Position numbers and translations under genes: made by a program. Source: DASZRZ01 sp963732925 (GTDB lineage: Bacteria > Acidobacteriota > Terriglobia > Terriglobales > Acidobacteriaceae). Taken from it: a stretch of DNA of 64,000 bases. The DNA lies in contig CAVTBJ010000007.1 of assembly GCA_963732925.1 (NCBI GenBank), positions 1-64,000 of the forward strand. The letters are read 5' to 3'. Positions 63,523 to 64,000 of the stretch are shown in pieces. The number at the start of each line of letters is the position of its first letter. Within the stretch, counting starts at the first letter, position 1. The notes under the pieces were generated by a model. The model was not told the origin of the DNA. It worked only from the letters and a program-made list of their open reading frames with translations, and ran no database searches.

Positions 63523-64000
63523 ATGAAATCAAAAACATGGGTCCCATTGTTGGGCATCGCCGCATTGTCCCTGTTTGGTATTCGCGTGGCAGCACAGCAG
63601 TCCGGCCATGAGCAAAGTGGGATGATGTCTCCCGACGTGATGGCTCAGCATCAGCAGATGATGAGCCAGCATGAGGAGCTGAGGTCCTTAATTGATCAAC
63701 TTAGCCAGAGTTTCGCATCGCTGGAAAACGAGAAGGACCCTGCCGTTTTGAAGAGGAAGTTAGCCGAGCACGGCGCATTGCTCAAGCAGCTGCAGAGCAA
63801 GTTCCAACAAAGCTCGGAAATGATGGATATGATGGGACAGATGATGCACCATTCCATGGTCATGCAGCATGGCGAGCAGGCTATGGGATTCAGCCAGAGT
63901 GCAACCACCCACCACTTCTTCCTGACCAAAGATGGCGGTCTGATTCAAGTCGAGGTGGACGACCCGAAGGATACCAAGAACCGCGACCTGATCCGGACCC
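63523..64000 (+). CDS. Periplasmic Met/His-rich protein (runs off the window)
   Basis: Begins at ATG 63523-63525, eight nt after GGGAG, and is open to base 64000. A signal peptide (MKSKTWVPLLGIAALSLFGIRVAAQ) is followed by a Met/His/Gln-rich helical region (MMSPDVMAQHQQMMSQHEEL, MMDMMGQMMHHSMVMQHG) that could bind copper or other soft metals. A segment TTHHFFLTKDGGLIQVEVDDPKD then resembles the C-terminal part of unnamed acidobacterial periplasmic proteins. Metal binding is inferred from composition only. The 3' end is missing. The 192 nt before it hold nothing recognised. Confidence 0.75.
   Translation, partial: MKSKTWVPLLGIAALSLFGIRVAAQQSGHEQSGMMSPDVMAQHQQMMSQHEELRSLIDQLSQSFASLENEKDPAVLKRKLAEHGALLKQLQSKFQQSSEMMDMMGQMMHHSMVMQHGEQAMGFSQSATTHHFFLTKDGGLIQVEVDDPKDTKNRDLIRT

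Overview
The window looks like a chromosomal contig from an Acidobacteriota bacterium, probably in the Terriglobia/Acidobacteriales range. This is inferred from gene content: ASPIC/UnbV and VCBS-TPR secreted proteins, a DehI-like dehalogenase, small acidic and glycine-rich proteins of types I associate with this phylum, a GTP-type PEP carboxykinase, and GC-rich coding. No 16S gene is present to prove it.

Region 1 (1-7142, minus strand) is a type I-C CRISPR-Cas operon in the order cas3-cas5-cas8c-cas7-cas4-cas1. It runs off the left edge, so cas2 and the array would lie outside. Region 2 (7608-11371) looks like an integrated mobile element. It has an unknown gene, an iteron-like TTTTGTCCG cluster, a row of hyperstable mini-hairpins, an HUH rolling-circle Rep and a tyrosine integrase ending beside a tRNA-Val. 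Region 3 (11.6-27.7 kb) is mixed housekeeping and signalling: DehI-like protein, RibD-C reductase, APC permease, lnt, prfB with its programmed frameshift, an ECF-like factor, a hybrid histidine kinase and a divergent HD-GYP regulator. Region 4 (27.8-40.2 kb) is central carbon metabolism. PEP carboxykinase and a GH15 glucoamylase face a minus-strand pentose-phosphate operon (tkt-rpiB-gnd-zwf-pgl-HAD-gntK). Region 5 (40.4-52.2 kb) has a quinone oxidoreductase, Dps, a GAF-GAF sigma-54 activator and, directly downstream, a well-matched sigma-54 promoter in front of a STAS / ECF-like / RND efflux operon. Region 6 (52.2-61.9 kb, minus) is an amidase / multihaem cytochrome-TPR / ASPIC-UnbV / TPR-VCBS cluster. 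Region 7 (62.3-64 kb) has tRNA-Asp, tRNA-Val and a tRNA-Leu(CAA) interrupted in its anticodon by a 237-nt group I intron, then a truncated periplasmic protein gene.

Several otherwise well-conserved genes (cas1, cas4, cas8c, pckG, pgl, tkt, and a small membrane protein) are broken by single-base indels, most of them extra bases in short homopolymer runs. Central-metabolism genes are hit as often as accessory ones, so I read these as sequence or assembly errors rather than decay, and annotate those genes across the breaks.

The strongest unusual signals are the tRNA-Leu(CAA) group I intron with an apparent C-G pair at its 5' splice site, the hairpin and iteron arrangement upstream of the HUH rep gene, and the sigma-54 promoter with triple TTCGACA repeats controlling an RND efflux operon.
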